A stretch of 64,000 nucleotides of DNA from contig NZ_JACHHA010000008.1 of assembly GCF_014202495.1 (NCBI RefSeq), forward strand, positions 37,922 to 101,921, written 5' to 3'. The notes under the pieces are model-generated. The model did not search any database, was not told the DNA's origin, and saw only the letters and a list, made by a program, of their open reading frames with translations. Of this stretch, positions 34,065-42,306 are shown one piece after another. Source of the DNA: Cerasibacillus quisquiliarum. GTDB taxonomy: Bacteria > Bacillota > Bacilli > Bacillales > Amphibacillaceae. The translations under genes were made by a program, and so were the position numbers. Within the stretch, counting starts at the first letter, position 1. Each line of letters begins with the position of its first letter.

Positions 34065-34130
34065 AAGTTTGTCTATGTCAGATGGACGAATAACTTTTTT
34101 AGAAGATGGTGTATTGTAGAAGTTTTAACG

Positions 34131-34166
34131 GAAGCTATCTAATAGTCTTTTAGATAGCTTTTTTGA
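34131..34166 (+). terminator. Intrinsic terminator of the TrpXYZ-type operon
   Basis: AAGCTATCTA (34132-34141) pairs with TAGATAGCTT (34151-34160), followed by TTTTGATG. It lies about 65 bp after the ATPase stop. Confidence 0.85.
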
Positions 34167-34440
34167 TGTTTGAATTTTTTCAAAATATATATGTTTATGT
34201 TTGTTAGTCAATCATTTTATATTTTTCGACTTGTAATTGGTTAATAAATAAGTAGAGATATGAAAATGTGTGGGTATTAGGATGGGAAATTCATATTTTT
34301 ACCTGCAATAGAGTGAGAATTTTATGGAAATAACATTATTATCGTACGGAAATTCAATGGTACACAAATATTTGTACACCAAACACCAGTGCGGTTGGAG
34401 AGATGGTATACTTGTTTTAAAGCAGACATGAGAAGAGGAA
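34167..34440. other. AT-rich intergenic stretch before the tracrRNA-like gene
   Basis: No gene or cas fragment was recognised in these 274 bp. A near-palindrome at 34359-34380 has centre ACAAATATTTGT and two GTACAC direct repeats, and it could be an operator. TATACT at about 34410 is a possible -10 box for plus-strand transcription, but its -35 box is poor. Confidence 0.4.
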
Positions 34441-34443
34441 GTA

Positions 34444-34552
34444 ATAAAAAGGCCATTCATAGGAATGAATGGCGGAGACTGTACAAAGCAGTCAACTTTT
34501 ACGCTTAAAGCTTATTTTAACTTACCAGTGTAATTTTAGATAGTAGTAAAAC
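34444..34552 (-). ncRNA. Type II tracrRNA-like gene
   Basis: Read on the minus strand, the anti-repeat (34552 down to about 34517) is complementary to the CRISPR repeat next door, then gives ACACTGGTAAGTTAAAATAA. AAGTTAAAATAA is the conserved tracrRNA segment that pairs with GTTTTA of the crRNA and leaves the AAG(U)/GA bulge known from Cas9 guides. Next come a short nexus-like GCTTTAAGC (34511-34503), a hairpin GACTG/CAGTC (34493-34477) and a terminator hairpin GCCATTCAT/ATGAATGGC (34473-34452) followed by TTTTT. The order and structure match type II-A tracrRNAs. The 5' end and promoter are not identified. No cas9 lies within the window. Confidence 0.8.
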
Positions 34553-34672
34553 AGACGTTTTATGAAACGAACAAAGCTGATAGTTTTAGACCAGTGTAAT
34601 TTTAGATAGTAGTAAAACAAAGTACTCGTCTAAAACATCATTGAATGGGTTTTAGACCAGTGTAATTTTAGA
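34517..34672 (+). CRISPR. Mini-CRISPR: three repeats, two 30-bp spacers, no cas genes
   Basis: The complete 36-bp repeat is 34583-34618, starting GTTTTAGACCAGTGT and ending TAGTAGTAAAAC, in type II style. Copy 1 (34517-34552) is identical over its last 29 bases but has TTAACTT instead of GTTTTAG at the front, where it doubles as the tracrRNA anti-repeat. Copy 3 (34649-34672) matches the first 24 bases and then decays, like a terminal repeat. Spacers are 34553-34582 and 34619-34648, 30 bp each, giving an exact 66-bp period. No leader or adaptation gene is visible. Confidence 0.85.
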
Positions 34673-34747
34673 AAATCTTAGCCATGGAAATAGTTAATAA
34701 GTGTTTAGAAATAATTATTATATAACTATATCCCATTCGTGAGGATT

Positions 34748-34770
34748 TAAGTCATTTTGAGTATGACTTA
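34748..34770. repeat. Palindrome downstream of the mini-CRISPR
   Basis: TAAGTCAT (34748-34755) and ATGACTTA (34763-34770) form an 8-bp perfect inverted repeat with a 7-bp loop. There is no T-run, so an operator is more likely than a terminator. It lies between the pot operon terminator and the CRISPR locus. Confidence 0.5.
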
Positions 34771-34798
34771 CATTAGTCCTAATTTGATTTGGAAAATA

Positions 34799-34840
34799 GT
34801 AAAAAAAGAGCGTCCAGTTGTCAAGGCGACTTACTGGATA
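34799..34840 (-). terminator. Intrinsic terminator of the pot operon
   Basis: On the minus strand, AGAGTATCCAGT and ACTGGACGCTCT pair around a 14-nt loop and are followed by TTTTTTT. The stem starts about 15 bp after the potD stop codon. Confidence 0.85.
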
Positions 34841-34853
34841 CTCTTATTAATTT

Positions 34854-35927
34854 TTACTTCCGATACATTTTAAATTCCAAAAACAAATCGTTATATATAG
34901 ATAAGTTCTTTTTACCGAGATTTTCATATACTTCAAGTTTATCGGTTAGCTCAGGTGATGGATAGAAGCGTTCATCTTGAACCATTTCTGGGTCCATATA
35001 TTTGAGTGCTTCTTTATTCGGTGTAGAATAGGCGACATATTCGGTGTTTTGGGCGGCGATTTTTGGATCGAGCAAAAAGTTGATAAACTGATGAGCTGCT
35101 TCTACATTTTTGGCTGTTTTTGGGATGACGATATTATCAAACCAAAGATTAGACCCTTCTTCTGGAATGACATAATCAATATCCTCATTTTCCCACATAA
35201 TATCTAAAGCATCGCCGGACCATAGAACAGCGACAGCTGCCTCATTATTTTGCATCAGTAGTTTGTTTTCATCACCGACGATCGCTTTAATATTCGGTGT
35301 TAGTTTTTTTAATTTATTATAGGCTTCTGCTAAGTGTTTTGGATCTGTATCATTTAAGGAATATCCGAGACTGTTTAACCCCATACCGATAATTTCCCTT
35401 GCGCCGTCAATTAAAATAATTTCATTTTTTAAATCAGGATCCCATAAATCATGCCAACTGTTGAATTCTTTATTAGGTAGTAATGTTGGATTATAGGTGA
35501 TACCGACCGTTCCCCAAAAATAAGGAACAGAGTATTTATTGTTAGGATCAAATGGTAAATCCATAAAACGGTCATCAATATATTTTAAATTCGGTAATTT
35601 ATTATGGTTTAATGGAATCAGTAAATCTTCCTGACGCATCTTATCAATCATATATTCAGAAGGGACTGCAATGTCATACGATGTACCGCCTTGTTCAATC
35701 TTTGTCATCATGGCCTCATTCGAATCAAATGTTTCGTAAACGATTTTTATACCGGTTTCTTTTTCAAATTGTTTAACGAGATCCATATCGATATAGTCGC
35801 CCCAATTAAAAATTGTTAACGTATTTCCAGATGAATAACCTTCCGATTGATTTAAACTAGAAATCGCATATAAAATGATTCCCGATACGAGAGCACTTAC
35901 TAGAAAAAATCGGATTAATTTCTTCAT
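34854..35927 (-). CDS. potD: Spermidine/putrescine-binding protein PotD
   Basis: The 357-residue extracytoplasmic binding protein has LTIFNWGDYIDMDLVKQFEK and GIKIVYETFDSNEAMMTKIE near the start, typical of PotD. A ligand pocket region SYDIAVPSEYMIDKM and VPYFWGTVGITYNP follows. The N-terminus is a single hydrophobic helix (residues about 7-25) without a lipobox cysteine, so it is probably membrane-anchored rather than a lipoprotein. It is the last gene of potABCD, and its ATG overlaps the potC stop by 4 bp. Confidence 0.95.
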   Translation of the reverse strand: MKKLIRFFLVSALVSGIILYAISSLNQSEGYSSGNTLTIFNWGDYIDMDLVKQFEKETGIKIVYETFDSNEAMMTKIEQGGTSYDIAVPSEYMIDKMRQEDLLIPLNHNKLPNLKYIDDRFMDLPFDPNNKYSVPYFWGTVGITYNPTLLPNKEFNSWHDLWDPDLKNEIILIDGAREIIGMGLNSLGYSLNDTDPKHLAEAYNKLKKLTPNIKAIVGDENKLLMQNNEAAVAVLWSGDALDIMWENEDIDYVIPEEGSNLWFDNIVIPKTAKNVEAAHQFINFLLDPKIAAQNTEYVAYSTPNKEALKYMDPEMVQDERFYPSPELTDKLEVYENLGKKNLSIYNDLFLEFKMYRK

Positions 35928-36727
35928 TTTCTAACCCCCATCGTTTTAACGTGACTGCGTTGTTGAAGGAAGTAATATATGACAATAAGGATCATTGTAA
36001 ATAAGAATAATACGGTTGACAAAGCATTAATATTTAATGAAATACCACGTCGTGCTAAAGAATAAATTTCTACAGATAAAGTGGAAAAACCATTTCCTGT
36101 AACAAAGAAAGTGACAGCAAAATCATCTAATGAATAAGTGAGTGCCATAAAGAATCCAGCGAAAATACCAGGTGTAATATATGGAAAGATAACTCTAGTA
36201 AGCACTTGCCACTCAGTTGCTCCGAGGTCTTTCGCCGCGTCAATTAACGATGGTTGCATCTCGTTTAATTTTGGTAGAACAAGTAGGACAACAATCGGTA
36301 TACTAAAGGCAATATGGGATAATAAAACAGACATAAAACCTAAATGGATGCCCGCGATTGTGAACAAAATTAAAAAAGATGCGCCCATAATAACGTCTGG
36401 GCTGACGATTAAAATATTATTTAAAGAAAGAACTGTATTTTTTGTTTGTCTCTTTTTAAATGAATAAATGGCTAATGCGCCAAACACACCAACAATAGTG
36501 GCGATTAAAGCAGAGATTAAAGCAATCGCAAACGTGTTCAAAACAATGATGAGTAGCCTTTTATCATCAAGTAGGGAACGATACCAATCTAAAGTAAAAC
36601 CTTTGAAATGACTCATTGTGCCCCCACTGTTAAATGAATAAAAAATCAAGAAAAATATGGGTGCATATAAAATAATAAAAATAGCAATTAAATACATTTT
36701 TGCAAAAGGTGTTGTGCGCCGTTCCAT
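35924..36727 (-). CDS. potC: Spermidine/putrescine permease PotC
   Basis: The 267-residue permease has six hydrophobic segments. The EAA-type coupling loop is DAAKDLGATEWQVLTRVIFPYITPGI. LTYSLDDFAVTFFVTG is the PotC signature. I chose the ATG at 36727, directly after the potB stop, because the frame before it runs back into the end of potB. The ribosome site is weak (GTGGTG), consistent with translational coupling. Confidence 0.93.
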   Translation of the reverse strand: MERRTTPFAKMYLIAIFIILYAPIFFLIFYSFNSGGTMSHFKGFTLDWYRSLLDDKRLLIIVLNTFAIALISALIATIVGVFGALAIYSFKKRQTKNTVLSLNNILIVSPDVIMGASFLILFTIAGIHLGFMSVLLSHIAFSIPIVVLLVLPKLNEMQPSLIDAAKDLGATEWQVLTRVIFPYITPGIFAGFFMALTYSLDDFAVTFFVTGNGFSTLSVEIYSLARRGISLNINALSTVLFLFTMILIVIYYFLQQRSHVKTMGVRK

Positions 36728-36728
36728 A

Positions 36729-37532
36729 TTAAACACCACGCTTTCTTGTCCCAGTTAAAATCATAATGATAAACATGAAAATAATTAGAAATACGGCAAT
36801 CGTTGCTCCCATTCCCCAATCCTGTGTCACGAGGAAATGTTGTTCAATAGCTGTGCCTAGTGTAATGACACGATTTCCCGCGATGAGCCTTGTTAACATA
36901 AATAAAGATAGGGCAGGAATAAAGACAATTTGGCAGCCTGTTTTTACCCCATCGATTGTTAATGGAAAAATAACACGCTTGAATGTTGTCCACTTTGACG
37001 CACCTAAATCGGTTGCTGCATCCATTATGCTTGATGGTAATTCATTTAATGCATTAAAAATAGGTAAAATCATAAAAGGGATGAAAATATAAACCGATAC
37101 AAAGATAAAACTGAAATCAGTAAATAAAATTTGTTTTGTACCAATACCTAGCCATTCAAGGAATTGATTAGGTGGGCCATATTTTCCAAAGATCCCAATA
37201 AACGCATATGCTTTCAGTAATAAATTGATCCAAGATGGGACGATGATTAGTAAGAGCCAAAGCTGTTTATGTTTTGTGCGTGTTAAAAATAAAGCCGTTG
37301 GATATGCAATAATAAGTGAAAAAAACGTAATTAGAAATGCATACCAAAAAGAACTTAAAGTCATTTTCAAATAAACAGGTGTAAAGAATTTTTTATAATT
37401 AGCAAAAGAAAAATATCCTTCGATATCAAAAAATGAATAATAAGCGACTAAAATAATTGGTGTCACTACAAATAGAATGATCCATAAAGCGTAAGGTATC
37501 ATAAATAGGTTTCGCATTTTTCTATTATTCAT
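36729..37532 (-). CDS. potB: Spermidine/putrescine permease PotB
   Basis: The 267-residue permease has six membrane segments. It begins [19 protein letters not shown] and has the coupling loop [20 protein letters not shown], the expected PotB pattern. It overlaps the end of potA by 8 bp, with GGAGGATCAGACAA in front of its ATG. It heterodimerises with PotC in the importer. Confidence 0.95.
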   Translation of the reverse strand: MNNRKMRNLFMIPYALWIILFVVTPIILVAYYSFFDIEGYFSFANYKKFFTPVYLKMTLSSFWYAFLITFFSLIIAYPTALFLTRTKHKQLWLLLIIVPSWINLLLKAYAFIGIFGKYGPPNQFLEWLGIGTKQILFTDFSFIFVSVYIFIPFMILPIFNALNELPSSIMDAATDLGASKWTTFKRVIFPLTIDGVKTGCQIVFIPALSLFMLTRLIAGNRVITLGTAIEQHFLVTQDWGMGATIAVFLIIFMFIIMILTGTRKRGV

Positions 37533-38628
37533 TTGTCTGATCCTCCGAATATGATTGGAGTCTTAAGTCAAATTCTTCTTCTGTCTCACCGAGTCGCATG
37601 ACATGAATGGACTCAGGTGTAAAGAATAAACCAATTTCTTCACCAACGAACGCCTTTTTTGTCGTATGAATAAGCCATTCATTCCCAGTTATGTCTTGGC
37701 ATACAATTTCATAATGAACACCACGGAATAAGACAGACTGGACATGCCCATGTATCTTTCCTTTTTCTAATGTTGTTATTTCTATATCTTCTGGTCGAAT
37801 GACAATTTCAACAGATTCATTAGCACGTATACCTTGATCGACACATTCGAATTGTTTGCCGACAAATTCAACTAGAAAATCTTCTATCATTTTCCCTTTA
37901 ATAATATTAGACTCTCCAATAAAATCCGCTACAAAACGATTAATAGGCTCATCGTAAATATCGAGTGGTGTTCCTCGTTGTTGAATTTTCCCTTCATTTA
38001 TAACGAATATTTCATCAGACATCGCTAACGCTTCTTCTTGATCATGCGTGACAAATACAAACGTAATTCCGAGCCGACGCTGAAGTTCTCTTAATTCATA
38101 TTGCATTTGTGTCCGTAACTTTAAATCTAAGGCGGAGAGTGGTTCGTCAAGTAAAATAACATCTGGTTCATTAACGATTGCCCGGGCAATAGCGACACGT
38201 TGTTTTTGTCCACCAGACATTTGCTTAATGTCCCTATCTTCATATCCCGAAAGATTAACAAAAGATAATGCTTCTTTTACTTTTTCTTCGATGATTTTTT
38301 GTTTAAACTTTTTGATACGTAATCCAAACGCGACATTTTCAAACACATTTAAATGAGGAAAAAGTGCATAGTCTTGAAATACGGTGTTCACTTTTCGTTT
38401 GTTTGGAGGAATTGTGTTTACTTTTTTACCATCAAAAAATATTTCACCTTTTGTTGCTTCAGTAAATCCAGCAATTAGACGGAGAATGGTCGTTTTTCCG
38501 CAGCCGGACGGTCCAAGTAATGTATAAAACTTCCCACGCTCTAATTCAAAACTGACATCATCAAGGACAAGATCATCATGATATGTTTTAGTCACATGTT
38601 GAAATTTAATAATGATATTATTTTCCAT
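37525..38628 (-). CDS. potA: Spermidine/putrescine ABC transporter ATPase PotA
   Basis: The 367-residue ATPase has Walker [11 protein letters not shown]-loop [11 protein letters not shown], signature [15 protein letters not shown], Walker [15 protein letters not shown] and H-loop [11 protein letters not shown]-terminal TOBE-like regulatory domain (about 240-365) is typical of PotA/MalK-type subunits. The ATG at 38628 has GGGGG 6 nt upstream; an earlier ATG at 38646 does not. It is the first gene of potABCD. No XRE regulator gene precedes it, unlike many Bacilli. Confidence 0.95.
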   Translation of the reverse strand: MENNIIIKFQHVTKTYHDDLVLDDVSFELERGKFYTLLGPSGCGKTTILRLIAGFTEATKGEIFFDGKKVNTIPPNKRKVNTVFQDYALFPHLNVFENVAFGLRIKKFKQKIIEEKVKEALSFVNLSGYEDRDIKQMSGGQKQRVAIARAIVNEPDVILLDEPLSALDLKLRTQMQYELRELQRRLGITFVFVTHDQEEALAMSDEIFVINEGKIQQRGTPLDIYDEPINRFVADFIGESNIIKGKMIEDFLVEFVGKQFECVDQGIRANESVEIVIRPEDIEITTLEKGKIHGHVQSVLFRGVHYEIVCQDITGNEWLIHTTKKAFVGEEIGLFFTPESIHVMRLGETEEEFDLRLQSYSEDQTNE

Positions 38629-38896
38629 AAGATACCCCCATGTCATTATCGTTCTATGTTAAAAATGTTTTTTATTTTTATCGGAATAATTATAACTGAA
38701 AATGAAAAAAAGGGAATAGTTTTTTGAAAAAAATTAAGTATCATATTAAGTTTTTTTATGATAATAGAAAGGAAAACGTATTTAGTAATGTGGTCATTTG
38801 AAGGAAAAGTTTAACAGTTAATTTATAAGATATAAATAGTGACTTAATATTCATAATATATTTGTATAAAATACATTAATAGGAGGGAGATCATGC

Positions 38897-39374
38897 ATGT
38901 CAAAAAGAATAGGTGTAGTTGAACTTAGTTTTTTACTCATTTTCTCCGGTTTATGACTAGGAACTACTGAGGCTAAGCCTGAGTGGGCGGGCAAACAACA
39001 TCAACAAGAGCGGACACAGCTAGATAAGAGTGATTTATATGATACCTGATGGTTTTAATGCTGATTATGCCACAAACTATCGCTGGTATAAAGGTGAAGA
39101 TGCTGTTTGGGATAAGCACTTAAAGGGCATGTATAAGACATTCTCCGCAGATGAAGAAGATCAAGAGATAAAGAATTCAAGAAATCTAGCAAACGAAATA
39201 AATGACATACTGAGTGATAAGGTGTTAATAGGTTGGACGAGTGGGGCACATACAGGTGTCGATATTCCAGTTTATGCTTATGGCCCACAATCAGAGCGTT
39301 TTGTTGGATTGCTAGAAAATACAGATTTACCTATTATAATGGCCGAAGTAATGAAAATAGAATTAAATAATTAA
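38897..39374 (+). pseudogene. Wrecked alkaline phosphatase gene
   Basis: After AGGAGGGAG an ATG at 38897 opens a signal peptide that is stopped by TGA at 38954-38956. The reading continues to about 39030, where a frame shift is needed to reach YMIPDGFNADYATNYRWYKG, the start of mature alkaline phosphatases. Soon after, the sequence jumps to LIGWTSGAHTGVDIPVYAYG, QSERFVGLLENTDLP and the end. Roughly 300 residues are missing between these parts, including the active-site serine (DSAAAGT) and several metal ligands. Three separate lesions (stop, frame shift, internal deletion) make it non-functional. Confidence 0.85.
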
Positions 39375-39390
39375 GTGAATGTGTTCGAAT

Positions 39391-39426
39391 ACACACCCTC
39401 TCCTCACATTAGGGAGAGGGTTTTTG
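39391..39426 (+). terminator. Intrinsic terminator after the phosphatase relic
   Basis: ACCCTCTCC and GGGAGAGGGT pair closely around a short loop (39393-39421) and are followed by TTTTTGC. It remains intact although the gene in front is dead. Confidence 0.85.
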
Positions 39427-39566
39427 CTGTTTTTTTATGTGATATGATGTAATCACTTTTATTAAATTGTAGAAGTTTATCTTAACACAGCTCTACTTTT
39501 TTGAATTAACTATTCCTATGAGTAAACTTTATGATATATTCTTAATAGTAGGAAGGAGAATTATTT

Positions 39567-40799
39567 TTGTTCACAAAAGTATCTAGGAAACAATCAGCTT
39601 ATCAGATATTACTTCTGATTGGTATTCTTTTTGCAGCATTTAATTTACGTCCTGCTATTACGTCTGTTGGTCCGATTATTGGTATAATTCGCGATCATGT
39701 CGGTATGACGAATTGGAGTGTTGGTTTATTAACGACTTTACCACTCATAGCCTTTGCTTTTATGTCGCCTTTAGTGCCACGTCTTGCTCGTTTTTATTCA
39801 AACGAACGTGTTCTCTTATGGGGGCTAATGATTTTAGCCGTTGGAATTGGAATACGTTCTCTTTCATACATGATATCATTATTTTTAGGAACATTACTCG
39901 TTGGAATTGGTATTGCTATTTGTAATGTATTATTGCCTGGGATTGTGAAAGATAAATATCCAACTAAAGTCGGGTTAATGACGAGTATATATTCAACAGC
40001 AATGGGATTATTTGCTGCGATAGCATCAGGTTTGAGCGTACCATTAGCCATTGGCCTTGACCTTGGTTGGCAAATGACGTTATTAGTTTGGGTGATTCCA
40101 GCCATTTTAGGTAGTTTTATCTGGTATTATTTATCTAAGAAAAATCGTGAGCAAAATAACATGGATATCGCCTTTATATCATCTAGTAAGCGCATGTGGC
40201 GTTCACCTCTTGCGTGGCAAGTCGCTTGTTATATGGGATTACAGTCTTTTTTGTTTTATGTGACGGTTTCGTGGTTACCAGAGATTTTACATGACATCAC
40301 TGGCATGAGTATGACCACTGCGGGTTGGATGCTATCACTCTTACAATTGTTAGGACTTCCAGCTAGTTTTCTTATACCTGTCATTGCTGGACGGATGCGT
40401 TCACAAAGAAGTATAGTTATTATGTTAGCGATTTGTTCGATTGGAGGATTCTCAGGTCTATTATTGGGCACATCTATGTGGATGACTGTATTAAGCATCG
40501 TGTTACTAGGTGTGACTTTAGGTGGTACGTTCGCCTTGGCACTTTCCTTTTTAGCGTTGCGAGCAAAACATGCGGATGAAGCAGCTGAACTATCAGGCAT
40601 GGCACAGTCAATTGGTTATTTATTAGCTGCATCAGGACCTGTTTTCATTGGTTTTTTGCATGATGTAAGTGATTCATGGAGCGTACCACTAATAACGATG
40701 ATAATCATATCTATTCTTGTTCTTCTGTTTGGATTAGGAGCAGCAAGAGACCGTTATGTGTTTGATGATGATTCTAAATTATCTACAAAAGGCGAATAG
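39567..40799 (+). CDS. MFS transporter, CynX/NimT type
   Basis: The 410-residue protein has 12 hydrophobic segments. It begins LIGILFAAFNLRPAITSVGP, which identifies the CynX/NimT (YycB/YeaN) branch of the major facilitator superfamily. Members move cyanate, nitroimidazoles or unknown small anions; the substrate here is unknown. The TTG start at 39567 has AAGGAG about 9 nt upstream. The DUF819 gene follows by about 40 bp on the same strand, so the two may share a transcript. Confidence 0.85.
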   Translation: MFTKVSRKQSAYQILLLIGILFAAFNLRPAITSVGPIIGIIRDHVGMTNWSVGLLTTLPLIAFAFMSPLVPRLARFYSNERVLLWGLMILAVGIGIRSLSYMISLFLGTLLVGIGIAICNVLLPGIVKDKYPTKVGLMTSIYSTAMGLFAAIASGLSVPLAIGLDLGWQMTLLVWVIPAILGSFIWYYLSKKNREQNNMDIAFISSSKRMWRSPLAWQVACYMGLQSFLFYVTVSWLPEILHDITGMSMTTAGWMLSLLQLLGLPASFLIPVIAGRMRSQRSIVIMLAICSIGGFSGLLLGTSMWMTVLSIVLLGVTLGGTFALALSFLALRAKHADEAAELSGMAQSIGYLLAASGPVFIGFLHDVSDSWSVPLITMIIISILVLLFGLGAARDRYVFDDDSKLSTKGE

Positions 40800-40838
40800 A
40801 ATAAGAAGATAATTTATATGATACAAAGGGGGAGAAAA

Positions 40839-42068
40839 ATGTATTTATTTTCACTTATTCAACCAGATGATACGTTGACATTGTGGGGAATTATTGTCGT
40901 TTTAGCATCCGTTAGTATCTTATTAGAACAGCGTTATACTTGGGCATCAAAATTGACTGGTGCTATTATTGCTTTAATCGGTGCTATTATTTTATCAAAT
41001 ACAGGTGTGATTCCAACTGAATCACCAGTCTATGATGCTGTATGGGGTGTGATTGTACCCTTAGCTATTCCGCTTTTATTATTTCATATAAATTTGAGTA
41101 AAATATGGCGCGAGAGTGGCAAACTGTTGCTTATCTTCTTAATTAGTTCTATTGGAACTGTGGCAGGGGCAATTGCAAGCTTTTTCTTATTGAAAGATCA
41201 TATTCCTTACCTTGATAAAATAAGTGCGATGATGAGTGCTTCTTATACTGGGGGCGGTGTGAACTTTGCTGCTATGTCAGCTAAGTTTGAAACGCCTGGT
41301 GAATGGGTTTCGTCTACTGTTGTAGCTGACAACTTGATGATGGCGATTTATTTTGTTATTTTATTGCTCATTCCAACATTAACCTTTTTTAGAAAGCGCT
41401 TTCCAACACCGCATATTCAAGCGGTTGAACATGAAGCAGATGACAATAGTGGAAAGACACTGTCAGAAAGCTTCTGGAAACGTAAAGATATATCGTTAAA
41501 GGATATGGCTCTTTCAGTTGGAACTGCTTTTTTCTTAGTGATTGTATCGTTTAAGTTAGCTGGGGTATTAGGAGAACGTATTCCTTCAGGTGAGAATGTA
41601 TCATTTCTATTGAATTTACTAAACGGCTTATTGGGTGATAATTATTTAGTGCTAACAACATTAACGATTATCGCACTAGCATTATTTCCTTCTTATTTCG
41701 AAAAGCTTAACGGTAGTCAGGAAATCGGAACGTATTTAATTTATTTATTCTTTGTCGTTATTGGAATCCCAGCATCTATTCCGCTTATTTTGAAAAATGC
41801 GCCTTTGTTACTGTTATTCGTCTTCATTATTGTTCTTATTAACATGATTGTATCCTTTACAGCTGGTAGGTTTTTGAAAGTAAATCTTGAGGATATTATT
41901 TTAGCTAGCAATGCAAATATTGGTGGACCAACGACAGCAGCAGCATTAGCGATTGCAAACGGTTGGAAAAACTTAATCGGTCCTATCCTCGTCGTTGGAA
42001 CGTTAGGTTATATTATTGGAAACTACATCGGTACATTTATAGGTGTATGGTTTTCGGGAATCATGTAA
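40839..42068 (+). CDS. DUF819-family membrane protein (YjcL-like)
   Basis: The 409-residue protein has about 11 hydrophobic segments. Conserved stretches are WGVIVPLAIPLLLFHINLSK, SASYTGGGVNFAAMS and DIILASNANIGGPTTAAALA. These match DUF819 proteins, which resemble secondary transporters but have no proven substrate. The ATG at 40839 has GGGGGAG 5 nt upstream. It precedes a strong terminator. Confidence 0.85.
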   Translation: MYLFSLIQPDDTLTLWGIIVVLASVSILLEQRYTWASKLTGAIIALIGAIILSNTGVIPTESPVYDAVWGVIVPLAIPLLLFHINLSKIWRESGKLLLIFLISSIGTVAGAIASFFLLKDHIPYLDKISAMMSASYTGGGVNFAAMSAKFETPGEWVSSTVVADNLMMAIYFVILLLIPTLTFFRKRFPTPHIQAVEHEADDNSGKTLSESFWKRKDISLKDMALSVGTAFFLVIVSFKLAGVLGERIPSGENVSFLLNLLNGLLGDNYLVLTTLTIIALALFPSYFEKLNGSQEIGTYLIYLFFVVIGIPASIPLILKNAPLLLLFVFIIVLINMIVSFTAGRFLKVNLEDIILASNANIGGPTTAAALAIANGWKNLIGPILVVGTLGYIIGNYIGTFIGVWFSGIM

Positions 42069-42100
42069 TAAATAAAAATGAGTTATTACTAAATTTAAAA

Positions 42101-42132
42101 AGGGCGTCTTAATGGAGAGACGCCCTTCACTT
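42101..42132. terminator. Intrinsic terminator after the DUF819 gene
   Basis: AGGGCGTCT (42101-42109) pairs with AGACGCCCT (42118-42126). AT-rich flanks on both sides would allow use on either strand; a small minus-strand frame ends immediately beyond it. Confidence 0.8.
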
Positions 42133-42242
42133 TATTCTGGTTTAACTAATATTTTAATTTGATTTTTCTCTTTAACAAGTGCTTCAAATGCGACAAATAT
42201 TTTTAGCTTAGATTCTTTTATTGTAAGACGAATTTTACTCAT
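42132..42242 (-). CDS. Possible 36-residue peptide
   Basis: An ATG frame gives a basic peptide beginning MSKIRLTIKESKLKIFVAFE and ends next to the bidirectional terminator. No ribosome site is evident and I know no family. It may be a gene remnant. Confidence 0.25.
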   Translation of the reverse strand: MSKIRLTIKESKLKIFVAFEALVKEKNQIKILVKPE

Positions 42243-42306
42243 GGTTTTAGGAAATGGCATCACTTTAGATCATATAAATACCTTTAACACTAGATAAAAT
42301 ATTCGG

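Noticed and set aside
34854..38628. Remnants of cas genes near the CRISPR locus
   Set aside because: The neighbouring genes on this side are a complete potABCD operon and on the other side a complete ABC importer. I found no piece of cas9, cas1, cas2 or csn2.
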